Part shown: piece by piece, positions 29,648 to 38,617 of the stretch | Numbering within the stretch: the stretch's first letter is position 1 | How the letters are laid out: every line of letters starts with the position of its first letter | Origin: JAFMDF01 sp965222705 | GTDB taxonomy: Bacteria > Bacteroidota > Bacteroidia > Chitinophagales > Saprospiraceae | Length of the DNA stretch: 64,000 nt | Reading direction: 5' to 3' | Assembly (NCBI GenBank): GCA_965222705.1 | Contig: CBDCUO010000026.1 | Span: 1 to 64,000 of the forward strand | Translations under genes and position numbers: made by a program | The notes under the pieces: generated by a model | Databases searched by the model: none | The model's input: the letters and a program-made list of their open reading frames with translations, nothing else | What the model was told of the DNA's origin: nothing

Positions 29648-30847
29648 TTATCTATATTTCTCAATGTGCCTTATATAAGCGTCTAGATCTTTATCTCCTC
29701 GACCGGATAAATTTAGGACAAGCACATCCTCTTTTTTATAAGAAATATGCTCCAAAGCCGCAAAGGCATGAGCTGACTCCAAGGCTGGAATAATGCCTTC
29801 CGTTCGGGTCAAAAAGAAAGCAGCCTTTACTGCTTCCTTATCTGTAATGCTTACGGCTTCTGCTCGACCAGAGCTAATTAAATGGGCGTGCAAGGGGCCA
29901 ATACCAGGATAATCCAAGCCAGCAGAGATTGAATAAGGTTCTATGATTTGACCGTCTTCTGTCTGCATCAATAAGGTTCGACTACCGTGAATAATGCCTT
30001 TTGTACCTAATACGCTTGTCGCCGCAGATTGACCACTATCAATCCCCAAGCCTGCTGCCTCTACCGCTACTAACCGCACGTCTTGAGCTTCCAAATAGTG
30101 AAAGTAAGCCCCTGCTGCATTGCTCCCCCCCCCTACACAAGCAATAATAATATCGGGATTTTCTCTTCCTGTTTTCTCTTTCAATTGCCACTTCATTTCT
30201 TCGCTGATCACCGACTGAAAGCGCGCCACCATATCAGGGTAAGGATGCGGTCCCACGACTGAGCCAATAATATAATGGGTATCTATGGGATTGCTAATCC
30301 AATCTCGAATGGCCTCGTTGGTCGCATCTTTAAGGGTTTGGCTGCCGCTATAAGCAGGTCGCACTTCTGCCCCCAACATTTTCATCCTGCTTACATTTGG
30401 TGCCTGTCGCTTAATGTCCACTGCGCCCATATACACGATACACTCAACGTCCATTAAGGCACAAACCGTCGCTGTCGCTACGCCGTGTTGTCCCGCACCG
30501 GTTTCTGCAATGATTCGCTTTTTCCCCAATCGCTTCGCCATCAAAATTTGGCCAATGGTATTATTGATTTTATGCGCTCCGGTGTGATTCAAATCTTCCC
30601 TTTTAAGGTAAATGTTTGTCTGATAATGATTGGAGAGCCGCTCTGCAAAATAAAGCGGCGAGGGTCGGCCGACATAATCTCTTAATAACTGCTGAAATTC
30701 TTTTTGAAAAATCGGATCATTGATGACCTCTAAATAGCAATTGCGAAGTTCTTCTATATTAGGATGCAACATTTCAGGAATGAATGCTCCTCCAAATTCT
30801 CCATAATAGCCCCGAGCATCAACCGTATATTTGCTTGTAATTATCAT
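29648..30847 (-). CDS. trpB: Tryptophan synthase beta subunit
   Basis: A PLP enzyme joining indole and serine to give tryptophan. I chose the ATG at 30847 (399 residues), which starts MIITSKYTVDARGYYGEFGG, the usual TrpB N-terminus. An in-frame ATG at 30937 would add 30 residues with no family resemblance. The PLP lysine is in LNHTGAHKINNTIGQ, the catalytic-loop glutamate in ETGAGQHGVA, the phosphate-binding glycines in CVGGGSNAAG, and the C-terminal site in LNLSGRGDKD. It is the third gene of the cluster, 129 bases after trpF. Confidence 0.97.
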   Translation of the reverse strand: MIITSKYTVDARGYYGEFGGAFIPEMLHPNIEELRNCYLEVINDPIFQKEFQQLLRDYVGRPSPLYFAERLSNHYQTNIYLKREDLNHTGAHKINNTIGQILMAKRLGKKRIIAETGAGQHGVATATVCALMDVECIVYMGAVDIKRQAPNVSRMKMLGAEVRPAYSGSQTLKDATNEAIRDWISNPIDTHYIIGSVVGPHPYPDMVARFQSVISEEMKWQLKEKTGRENPDIIIACVGGGSNAAGAYFHYLEAQDVRLVAVEAAGLGIDSGQSAATSVLGTKGIIHGSRTLLMQTEDGQIIEPYSISAGLDYPGIGPLHAHLISSGRAEAVSITDKEAVKAAFFLTRTEGIIPALESAHAFAALEHISYKKEDVLVLNLSGRGDKDLDAYIRHIEKYR

Positions 30848-30976
30848 TATTTTTGATTCGACTATTTTTTTAGAAAAAATCATTTTTTCCTCGTTTTTCC
30901 TCAAGCATAAAAATTTAATCATACTCTTAACAGGCAACTGGGTAATCGGTAACGATATTTTGAGAACCCCGTAAAT

Positions 30977-31672
30977 TCATTTAGAACCCAGCATTTCTTT
31001 TTTAGCGAATAATGCAGTTATAAAAATTTTTACCTTTTTGGGGTCTTTCAAACCTGCTTCAATCTCAAATCGGCTATTCAAGTCCACACCTGCCAGGCAC
31101 TCTAAATCTAACTGTTTTATCTTTTTTGCAGCATCTTCACTCAGTCCTCCACTCAACAAAAAAGGAATGGCTTCTTTGTATTTTTTTAATAGTGTCCAAT
31201 CAAAAGGCAGCCCATTACCACCTGGGTTTTTGCCTTTGGTGTCAAATAAAAAATATTTGCAATAAGGCGCATAGTCTTTCGTAATTGAAAAATCAAAAGT
31301 TTCATCTACTGAAAATGCCTTAATAATTTTTAGGTTATCATTACAACCGAAAGTTTGAGCACTTTGGGCTAACAGTTCATAACAGTAATCCGGCGATTCC
31401 TTGCCATGTAGCTGGACATACGTCAGCTCAAATTTTGCTATTTTTTGCACAATTATTTTCAACTCTTCATCCACGAATACACCTATTCTTTCGACTCTTC
31501 CTTTACTTGCTTTCAAGATGGACTTGGCAGCACTATCTGACACATTCCGGGGAGATTTTTTATAAAAAATCAAACCCATTAAATCAATAGGTAGTTCCAA
31601 TAAGCCCTTAATGTTATTGGGATCGCGCATTCCGCAGACCTTTATTAGTATTTTTGATTGATGATTGCTCAA
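30977..31672 (-). CDS. trpF: Phosphoribosylanthranilate isomerase
   Basis: It converts N-(5-phosphoribosyl)anthranilate to CdRP in tryptophan synthesis. A TIM-barrel protein of 231 residues from the chosen TTG start at 31672..31670, whose TTG overlaps the TGA stop of trpC as TTGA and implies translational coupling. A longer frame upstream lies inside trpC. The catalytic Cys is in IKVCGMRDPNNI, followed by GLIFYKKSPR, LHGKESPDYC, the catalytic Asp in FLFDTKGKNPGG, LSGGLSEDAA and GVDLNSRFEI. The motif order and phosphate-binding glycines match the family throughout. Confidence 0.95.
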   Translation of the reverse strand: MSNHQSKILIKVCGMRDPNNIKGLLELPIDLMGLIFYKKSPRNVSDSAAKSILKASKGRVERIGVFVDEELKIIVQKIAKFELTYVQLHGKESPDYCYELLAQSAQTFGCNDNLKIIKAFSVDETFDFSITKDYAPYCKYFLFDTKGKNPGGNGLPFDWTLLKKYKEAIPFLLSGGLSEDAAKKIKQLDLECLAGVDLNSRFEIEAGLKDPKKVKIFITALFAKKEMLGSK

Positions 31673-32487
31673 TTTCCCATTTTTATTTTTTCGGTTTCCA
31701 GTCCTTCTTTTACAGCCTGAATGAATTGCTGACAAGCCTTTGCTGGACTCGCTGCTTTCATAAATTGTTCGCCAATCAAAAAACCTTGAAAACCATAGGT
31801 TTTTAAATCAATAATTGTTCCGGGATCGCTGATGCCACTCTCCGAAATTTTGATAAATGGATCAGGGATTAAAGGGAATAAATCTTTAGAAGTTTGGATA
31901 TTGACTTCGAAGGTTTTTAAGTTTCGATTGTTTATGCCTACCACATTAATTTCAGGAGTTAGTTTGTCCAATTGGTCAGCAGCGTGAATCTCGGTTAATA
32001 CTTCTAGACCTAACGATTGGGCAAATTTAGCCAACTGTGCCAGCTTTCTTTTATCCAAGCATTCAGCAATCAATAAAATGGCATCTGCTCCAATGGATTT
32101 TGCCTCTATAATTTGGTATTCATTAATGATAAATTCTTTTCGCAAAATGGGACAGAAATTAAATTTTCTAGCTTCTGTTAAATCGGCATTTTTGCCTTTA
32201 AAAAATTGAGTGTCCGTCAAAACAGACAAAGCGGATGCCCCCGCTTGCATATAACCAATTGTCACTTCCTCCACTTTTGCATAAGGGTTGATATTCCCTT
32301 TAGAGGGAGAATGCCGCTTAAACTCTGCAATGATTCCCAATTTATCTTCTCTTAATAAATAGTGACTGAGGGAAACGGTCGGCGTTTCAAAATAAATACT
32401 TTTTTCTAGCAGCTTAACTGGAAATAATGCTTTTCGCTCGGCTACCTCCGCTTTTTTATAAGCAATTATCTTTTCTAAAATGTCCAT
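31669..32487 (-). CDS. trpC: Indole-3-glycerol phosphate synthase
   Basis: 272 residues. It closes the indole ring of CdRP to form indole-3-glycerol phosphate. It has the N-terminal helix typical of TrpC (MDILEKIIAYKKAEVAERK), the catalytic Lys in EFKRHSPSKGNI, FILRKEFIINEYQ, LLIAECLDK, a catalytic Glu in EVLTEIHAADQ, GINNRNLKTFEV and the phosphate-binding SESGI. It is the first trp gene in the cluster. trpE, trpG and trpD are not upstream: the next gene (32608 onward) is the FGE/vWA protein, 120 bases away. The earlier pathway steps must be encoded elsewhere. Confidence 0.97.
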   Translation of the reverse strand: MDILEKIIAYKKAEVAERKALFPVKLLEKSIYFETPTVSLSHYLLREDKLGIIAEFKRHSPSKGNINPYAKVEEVTIGYMQAGASALSVLTDTQFFKGKNADLTEARKFNFCPILRKEFIINEYQIIEAKSIGADAILLIAECLDKRKLAQLAKFAQSLGLEVLTEIHAADQLDKLTPEINVVGINNRNLKTFEVNIQTSKDLFPLIPDPFIKISESGISDPGTIIDLKTYGFQGFLIGEQFMKAASPAKACQQFIQAVKEGLETEKIKMGN

Positions 32488-32607
32488 TACATTGTGATTG
32501 AGCTAAAAGGATTGGTCTGTTTTTATTTATTAAAAATCTTGATTTATAGTGTTTTTTATTTTCAGTTGAAAAATGTTTTGGTAAAATTACCTTTTTTTAT
32601 AGTTTGA

Positions 32608-35600
32608 TTATTTTGCACTACGACAAAGCCGAAACCCTAAGTTATTGCCTTTATTAGGGGCATTGCCGTAGCGGAAAGAAGTTCTAATATGGGTAGCTGG
32701 AAGATTGAAGCCACCGCCTCTCAATACCCGTAACGCTCCTGAAGAAGGTCCCTGGGAGTTTGTTTCAGGATGTTTTGGATAAGGACCTAACCAATCCCAA
32801 CACCATTCCATAACATTTCCACTCATATCATATAATCCAGCCGAATTGGGTTCAAAGCTACCTGTTTCTACCGTTTGTTGGCGGTAAGTGCCCTCAATTG
32901 AATGAAATACTTCGCCAGATTCTGCGCCTGCAAAATTGATTTCTTCGGGATCTGCTCTGTTTTTGCCATTGCCAAATCGTACTTTTTCGCCGCCTTGTCG
33001 AGCAGCAAACTCCCACTCGGCTTCCGTTGGAAGTCGATAGCCATTGGCAGACCAATCCGCTGTTACTGACCATTTTAGAGAATCTGATTCGCTAAGATTA
33101 TTAGGGTCTTGGACATCTTTATCGATTGTATAAACTTTCTCATACCCATGTTCTTCGCTAAGCCAGTTACAGTACTCTATTGCTTGATACCAATTAATTT
33201 TCAGCACCGGTTTGTTCCCTCTTCCCCAGCCATTATCCGGGCTTAAGGCCAGTCCTTGTCTCTTGCAAAAGAGGTCAAATTCATCAAAAGTAACTTCATA
33301 AACGCCTAGGTAAAAGCTATTTAAAGTGACTACATGGGGTAGCTCTTCCCCTAATTGGTCGTCCATTACATCCCCCATTGCAAAAGTATTGCCTTGAATG
33401 AAGCTCATTTTTGGAAGAGGGATAGCAAAATTTCTAAGCGATGGACTTTCTCTAATTTCCAAAAGTCTCTTTAATAAGTAATCAACCGAATCAGATATTC
33501 CTATATCTGCCGTTGCATCAATAGAATCTAATAAATTGCCAAGTATCGCCTCTAACTCAATATTTAGGGTCGCTTCTTTGCTTTTTTCGTCAAAAATGAC
33601 TTCCTTTTTCAAAGTCTGATATCCTTCTCCTTCAAACCGAATGAATACCCTATTATTTCTTATTAATTTAATAGTTGTTTGGAAGGAGAATTCACCTTTG
33701 GAGGCAATGCTTTCCAGTCCTTCTTCAGAAAAAATGCTTATTTCAGAAACAGGGGCATTACCCGTAGCCAGATCAATAATCTTGCCTTGAATAGTATATT
33801 TTTCAACTAAATCATCCGCCGGCAATAAATGAATCGTATCAATTTGGTATATAAGCGAATCCTTTGAAATAATTTTAAAACTATCTTGAATTGATAAAAA
33901 GTCCATTTTTTGAATATCCAGATTCACTGTTTGCATAGCAGTATCTGGAAGAATATCAAATGAATACCAGCCCTCGGCATTCGTAACGACAAATTGATTT
34001 TTATAAACGACTTTTGTATTGGGAATAGGTTTTAAGGTTTGCTCATTCAATATATACCCTTGGAGGGAGACTTCAACAGGCTTTTCCTCTTTTAAACACC
34101 AGGCAATGGCCCTTTGTATATCTGCATCTAAACTGTCAAATAACATAGCTCTATTAAAATGATAACAAGCCTCTTCTTTTAAAATCCTCAGAGAGCTAGA
34201 ATCCGTAGATATTTGCTTTATTTGACTTAAATTGTTATAAAACTGCACTCCTCGGTTAAAATATTCCACTCCCAAATTCCCGAAATAGGCCAATTTGGCA
34301 GAATCCAGTTTTGTATTATTTGCCGAAGTGTTGTTCAAGGCGTCCGTTTCCACAATCTTCTGAACTGCTTTAGTAAGGCTATCCACAATTATTTCCTGTT
34401 GCTGCTGAATGGCATCTCTGCCGAGATATTCATTGTATAATATTCGATGCTCTGGCTTAGAAATGCACAAGGTAAGTGGTGTGCCTCTGTGTTCATAGAT
34501 CACCAATTCGCCATCGCAATTCTCCCATTTTTCAGGCAACCAATAAATAAAGCTCATCAGCAATAACCAAAGTGGAAAAATAAATAAAAAATCTCTCCAA
34601 AAGCCTTTCATCCCTAAATTGGGAAACCCAATTTTATTTAAATACTTTTTCCATTCTTTAGGTATAATAAAATCCTCCAATTTAGGCTTTCGAGCAAGTT
34701 TGCTTATTATTGGAATTTCTGCTCTTTTATTTTTATAATTAATAGGATCTGCGTACTCAAAAGTTGCAAAACGCTCTTCCAGGCCGAGAATGGTATCGTG
34801 TTTATCAAAAATTTGTTCCTTGCCCAACTGAGCGTGCGCTTGTAATAATTGGGCGATTTCTTTCTTGAGGTCTTGATAAAGTTTGGGATGCTGCCCATGC
34901 AAGTATTTTAACAGCTTGACCCTAACCGTATCCGGTATTTTTCCCTCAATAAACCAGGGTATTTTGACCAATTCAAACAACTGTTCAATGGATAGGAATA
35001 AATTATCGCGAGCCGCTAAAAATTTACCCAAATGAACGGTCAAATTCCAGTGAAGCGTTGGGTAAAAAGCGCAAGCAGCTACCCAAGGCGTGATCAATGG
35101 AGTAAAATATTGTCGAAGAAAAGGAATGGTAGTCGATTTAGCTGCTTTGAAGTTAATGGTTTTTTCCTCTTCAAAGGCATTGCTCTTTATGACCGTTTCT
35201 TCATTAAATTGCGTTATTAAAGTATCCAGCCCATGTATTGTGGCAGGAATCAAGGTAAAATTTTCTCTTAAAGAAACATCCTTTTCTACTTTATCAAAAA
35301 TTGGAGCAGGTAATAAGATAGCAGCCGATTTCCAGCCGTTAAATAAGTCTTTCCAACCTTGGAGTTTTTTGATAAATGAAGCTTCAGAACGATAGCTAGC
35401 GGCTAGAATGATTAATTGAGAAGCATAATACTTATGTTGTAGTTCCTCTAGTTTGATTCCCTTCGGGTTTGTTTCATTGCGGCAGAGTAGCATTTTTTCG
35501 TCAAAAAAATACCGCTCTAAATACACTTCATTCTGTTTAAAATGCTCAAAGAGCAACTCATATAGCTGGCTTAAATGATTGGCTTCTGATGGGTTATCAA

Positions 35601-36636
35601 TTAGTAGCACATATTCTGCGGGACGCGTTTGTAATTCATATTGAAATTGAATCATTCCTGCATTTCTCACCGTTTTGTTGACCGTTTTTGGGATATTTAA
35701 TCGGTAAAAATCGTCCGGAGTTCTCTTTCGCAAATTATTTAATATTCTGACGAAAGTATCCCCTGTTAGTATTTCTTCAATTGCCCCAGGTTTTAGACTC
35801 CATACTGGGGTTGTTTTAAGGTCATGGTTTAGTTTTGCTATTAGCCGCTTTCGTTTTTTATCCCTATTCAAAAGGATTTTTCCTAAAATAAGGGTAAGAA
35901 TGGCCGCTAATAATAACTTGATCCATTTAGCATATTTTTGGTAAAATTCTTCCCAAGCCGATAAGGGAGGAACCTCAATGTCTCTTATATCATTGAGGAA
36001 GGGGTATCTTTTTATATTAAAATCCGCTTTATTCCTTTTTGCGATTCGCTTCTGTGGGACTTCTTGCTCGATTGTATCTAGGCGAGGTGCCTCCACCATG
36101 AGGTAAAAGGCGGTTTGCCATTGCTGTCTCTTAACGTCTATATATCGAACCCTTACCGAATCTATGCCCGTTGAGTCTTTTGCATTAAAAGTCAGACAGA
36201 AATTATCAAGGGTGAAATTACCAAGCGTGGGAAATCCAGGCGGCCTTTTATATACCAACGCTCTGGTCATTTGAGGTTTTCCTCTCAATTTCTTTTCCTC
36301 AATACATACCGTCTTGGACCTGCCGGGAGCAATGGTAAAATAGGTGGGTTCAATGGTTTTGATGATCGGCTCATTGTCTTTTATAGCGCGACTGAAAAAA
36401 TACAAAAGAAGTGCCGTTATTCCTAATAGAAAAATGAGTTCACGGGTAGATAGAAAGGATGTTGTTGTCTTTTTATTGTATATTTTTCGGAAGGCTTTAT
36501 CCGTAGATCGAACACGCTCCAAGCACCGATCGTATATGTCGTAAACTACTGCTTGCTCCTCTTCATTGGTGGCAATTAAAGGGCACAATATTGTTTTTAG
36601 CTGAGAAAGCGATAGATCAGGGGGCAAAATGTCCAA
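32608..36636 (-). CDS. Membrane-anchored vWA-like / carboxypeptidase-regulatory / FGE-fold protein paired with MoxR
   Basis: 1342 residues if read from TTG 36636. Domains: TM ~66-84; Ig/cadherin-like ~95-185; TM ~238-256; vWA-like ~337-500 with a worn metal site (LLIDNPSEAN); TM near 690 (FPLWLLLMSFIYWL); two carboxypeptidase-regulatory-like beta-sandwiches (LQGYILNEQTLKPIPNTKV; IQGKIIDLATGNAPVSEI); and a C-terminal FGE/SUMF domain (~1090-1342: GNTFAMGD, EVTFDEFDLFC, YRLPTEAEWEFAARQGG, GNVMEWCWDW, LRVLRGGGFN). The Cys pair expected just after the RTSFRYG position is absent, so formylglycine-generating activity is unlikely. The frame stays open for 45 codons upstream of TTG and encodes a helical LLSALEEEGFYFGTEQHL stretch like the N-termini of vWA partners of MoxR, so the true start is probably upstream at a non-ATG codon. 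The MoxR gene directly precedes it. Likely a regulated sensor or effector complex (inference). Confidence 0.85.
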   Translation of the reverse strand: MDILPPDLSLSQLKTILCPLIATNEEEQAVVYDIYDRCLERVRSTDKAFRKIYNKKTTTSFLSTRELIFLLGITALLLYFFSRAIKDNEPIIKTIEPTYFTIAPGRSKTVCIEEKKLRGKPQMTRALVYKRPPGFPTLGNFTLDNFCLTFNAKDSTGIDSVRVRYIDVKRQQWQTAFYLMVEAPRLDTIEQEVPQKRIAKRNKADFNIKRYPFLNDIRDIEVPPLSAWEEFYQKYAKWIKLLLAAILTLILGKILLNRDKKRKRLIAKLNHDLKTTPVWSLKPGAIEEILTGDTFVRILNNLRKRTPDDFYRLNIPKTVNKTVRNAGMIQFQYELQTRPAEYVLLIDNPSEANHLSQLYELLFEHFKQNEVYLERYFFDEKMLLCRNETNPKGIKLEELQHKYYASQLIILAASYRSEASFIKKLQGWKDLFNGWKSAAILLPAPIFDKVEKDVSLRENFTLIPATIHGLDTLITQFNEETVIKSNAFEEEKTINFKAAKSTTIPFLRQYFTPLITPWVAACAFYPTLHWNLTVHLGKFLAARDNLFLSIEQLFELVKIPWFIEGKIPDTVRVKLLKYLHGQHPKLYQDLKKEIAQLLQAHAQLGKEQIFDKHDTILGLEERFATFEYADPINYKNKRAEIPIISKLARKPKLEDFIIPKEWKKYLNKIGFPNLGMKGFWRDFLFIFPLWLLLMSFIYWLPEKWENCDGELVIYEHRGTPLTLCISKPEHRILYNEYLGRDAIQQQQEIIVDSLTKAVQKIVETDALNNTSANNTKLDSAKLAYFGNLGVEYFNRGVQFYNNLSQIKQISTDSSSLRILKEEACYHFNRAMLFDSLDADIQRAIAWCLKEEKPVEVSLQGYILNEQTLKPIPNTKVVYKNQFVVTNAEGWYSFDILPDTAMQTVNLDIQKMDFLSIQDSFKIISKDSLIYQIDTIHLLPADDLVEKYTIQGKIIDLATGNAPVSEISIFSEEGLESIASKGEFSFQTTIKLIRNNRVFIRFEGEGYQTLKKEVIFDEKSKEATLNIELEAILGNLLDSIDATADIGISDSVDYLLKRLLEIRESPSLRNFAIPLPKMSFIQGNTFAMGDVMDDQLGEELPHVVTLNSFYLGVYEVTFDEFDLFCKRQGLALSPDNGWGRGNKPVLKINWYQAIEYCNWLSEEHGYEKVYTIDKDVQDPNNLSESDSLKWSVTADWSANGYRLPTEAEWEFAARQGGEKVRFGNGKNRADPEEINFAGAESGEVFHSIEGTYRQQTVETGSFEPNSAGLYDMSGNVMEWCWDWLGPYPKHPETNSQGPSSGALRVLRGGGFNLPATHIRTSFRYGNAPNKGNNLGFRLCRSAK

Positions 36637-36784
36637 TGCTTTTTGCCATTGGAGGTGTTGTTCCGTTCCAAAATAAAAGCCTTCTTCCTCTAAAGCACTT
36701 AGAAGTTCAGCTAACAGCCGATATTTCAGAGGTGAGTTTTGAATTTGAAATTTATTTGTTGTAAATAAAAGCTAACTTGAATCA

Positions 36785-37705
36785 CTAGGCTTTTAAACGC
36801 TTTTTTAGCGTCATCATGTCCTCTTTGTTTTTTGCTAAAACCGAATAAGAAACGATTAGGCTTTCCTTTTCTTCATCTGATAGTTTATCGAGCTTTGTCA
36901 AGTTAGAAGTGTTAAAATTCAATTTTTGTAATAATAAAGCCCAATGAATCAATTCTGCTGTCGCTGGCTTTTTCCGAAGGTTTGTTTGTTGTCTAATTTC
37001 CTCAAAATGTTCAACAATTGCTTTTAAATCTGCTGAAGAAAAACTGGAAACCTTCGCTTTTAATATTTCTAAAAGTTGGGTGGCATCAGGGAAAGGAATA
37101 TGGTAAAAAGACACCCTCCGCAAAAAAGCATCCGGCAAGTTTTTTTCTGAATTGGAAGTCATGATAATGACTGGTCTATTTTCTTCTGATGCTTTATATG
37201 TTTTTCCCGTTTCGGTTACTTTGAACTCCAAATCTTCTAAAGCTGCCAAAATATCATTAGGCAAATCTCTCGGCGCTTTATCTATTTCATCCATTAAAAC
37301 GACAAATTGTTTATTTTCTTTAATGGCCTTTCCCAAACTTTGATAAGTAATAAACCGTTCCTCTACTTCATCCGGACTTAATACTTTTGAATTGGTTTGA
37401 CTGAACTGAAAATGCCCCAAAGCGTCATATTTATAAAAAATATCTTTGAATGTAGAGCTCGTCTGCGCATTAAATACAAGTGGCTTTCCCAGCTTAAATA
37501 TCCAAGCGATATGGTGCGCCAATCGGGTTTTTCCCGTCCCAGGCTCTCCAGTAAGCAGAAGTGGTTGCCCTAGAGCAAGCGAAACATTTACCGCATCTAT
37601 CAAACCTGGAGAGGGCATATATAATTTGGGATCGTTAATAGTTGGATCCCTCTTTATTACCGGCAATTCTCGTTGTTTATCCTTAGAATAAATTTGGAAA
37701 GACAT
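36785..37705 (-). CDS. MoxR-family AAA+ ATPase
   Basis: 306 residues. Walker A is GEPGTGKT (53-60), Walker B VVLMDEID (135-142), sensor 1 IIMTSNSEKNLP near 180-191, and an arginine finger in FLRRVSF (195-200). MoxR proteins are chaperone-like ATPases that activate or assemble a partner, usually a vWA protein encoded next door. Here the next gene (from 36636 or upstream, at most 14 bases away) encodes a vWA-like/FGE membrane protein, so the two should form one functional unit. The start is ATG 37705. It is divergent from the nitroreductase gene across a 318-base gap, so it starts its own transcript. Confidence 0.93.
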   Translation of the reverse strand: MSFQIYSKDKQRELPVIKRDPTINDPKLYMPSPGLIDAVNVSLALGQPLLLTGEPGTGKTRLAHHIAWIFKLGKPLVFNAQTSSTFKDIFYKYDALGHFQFSQTNSKVLSPDEVEERFITYQSLGKAIKENKQFVVLMDEIDKAPRDLPNDILAALEDLEFKVTETGKTYKASEENRPVIIMTSNSEKNLPDAFLRRVSFYHIPFPDATQLLEILKAKVSSFSSADLKAIVEHFEEIRQQTNLRKKPATAELIHWALLLQKLNFNTSNLTKLDKLSDEEKESLIVSYSVLAKNKEDMMTLKKRLKA

Positions 37706-38023
37706 AATTTTGTTGTATATGCGTTTTGAATTGAGGTCAACTAGCGAAATGGGTATTTTGAAAACCCTTTTTTACGCCTTTTTTGTTTATTTGGTTTCAA
37801 ATAATCCAATAGGCATCAATCCTTGACGGCGATAAGTTATTCATTCCTTAAAACCTCAAAAATATATTAAAAATAATAAATTTTTGATTTTTGAAAATTA
37901 CTTCTTTGACAAATTTCATGGTACTACAAAGATGAATCACCAAACAACAAGAAGGGCTTTTTATTCTATGCGGGCCTGGAATAACGGAATTTGTCGAGAC
38001 AACCAAAATTATAAAATAATATT
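37706..38023. other. Divergent promoter region, no gene seen
   Basis: An AT-rich gap of 318 bases between moxR (minus) and the nitroreductase gene (plus). It must carry promoters for both. I do not find a full TTTG-N19-TAnnTTTG element on either strand and see no RNA gene. Confidence 0.5.
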
Positions 38024-38587
38024 ATGTACTCAATAACTGAATTAATCAGAAAACGACGCTCTATTTTTCCAAAAAATTATACCGACCAGCCTATTTCTAA
38101 AGCTATTATAACTGAAATTTTAGAAAATGCGAACTGGGCACCTACCCATAAAATGACCGAACCCTGGCGATTTAAAGTATTGACAGGCAAAGCATTAGAA
38201 AAGCTAAGGGATTGGCAAGTTGACTGGTATTTGACTAATACGCCAAAAGAACAATTTTCTGAGCAGAAGTTAAAAAAACTGCAAACCAAGCCGCTTAAAG
38301 CAGCTTGCATCATCGCCATTTGTATGCAGCGAGACCCTAAAGAAAGTATTCCAGAATGGGAAGAAATAGCCGCCGTTGCCTGTGCAGTCCAAAATATGTG
38401 GCTAACTGCAACGGCTTACCGTATTGGAGCGTATTGGAGTTCTCCTAGATTTATTCGAGATATTGCTTCCTTTTTGAACTTGAAAGAAGGAGAGCGTTGC
38501 TTGGGTTTCTTTTATATGGGATATCATCACTTACTCCATATACCCGCAAAGCGGCAAGCGATAGCCAATAAGGTAACTTGGCTCTAA
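38024..38587 (+). CDS. Nitroreductase-family flavoprotein (YdjA-like)
   Basis: 187 residues, the normal length of the small nitroreductase branch. N-terminal FMN-binding motif RKRRSIFPKNY (Arg cluster), then ENANWAPTHKMTEPWRFKVL, a typical substrate- and FMN-site segment. The C-terminal half has AAVACAVQNMWLTATAYRIG and the GxYW-SSPRF stretch, then GFFYMGY. It should be an NAD(P)H- and FMN-dependent soluble oxidoreductase acting as a homodimer. The physiological substrate is not evident. It is followed 30 bases later by a HEAT-like gene on the same strand. Confidence 0.9.
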   Translation: MYSITELIRKRRSIFPKNYTDQPISKAIITEILENANWAPTHKMTEPWRFKVLTGKALEKLRDWQVDWYLTNTPKEQFSEQKLKKLQTKPLKAACIIAICMQRDPKESIPEWEEIAAVACAVQNMWLTATAYRIGAYWSSPRFIRDIASFLNLKEGERCLGFFYMGYHHLLHIPAKRQAIANKVTWL

Positions 38588-38617
38588 TAACTATCACCAA
38601 AAGCAATTTGTTAAGTC

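Noticed and set aside
30848..30937. Upstream ATG that would lengthen trpB by 30 residues
   Set aside because: The extra sequence has no TrpB resemblance; the ATG at 30847 gives the normal N-terminus.
32608..36636. Calling the protein an active formylglycine-generating enzyme
   Set aside because: The Cys pair of FGE is missing in the RTSFRYG region and the context is MoxR, not sulfatases.
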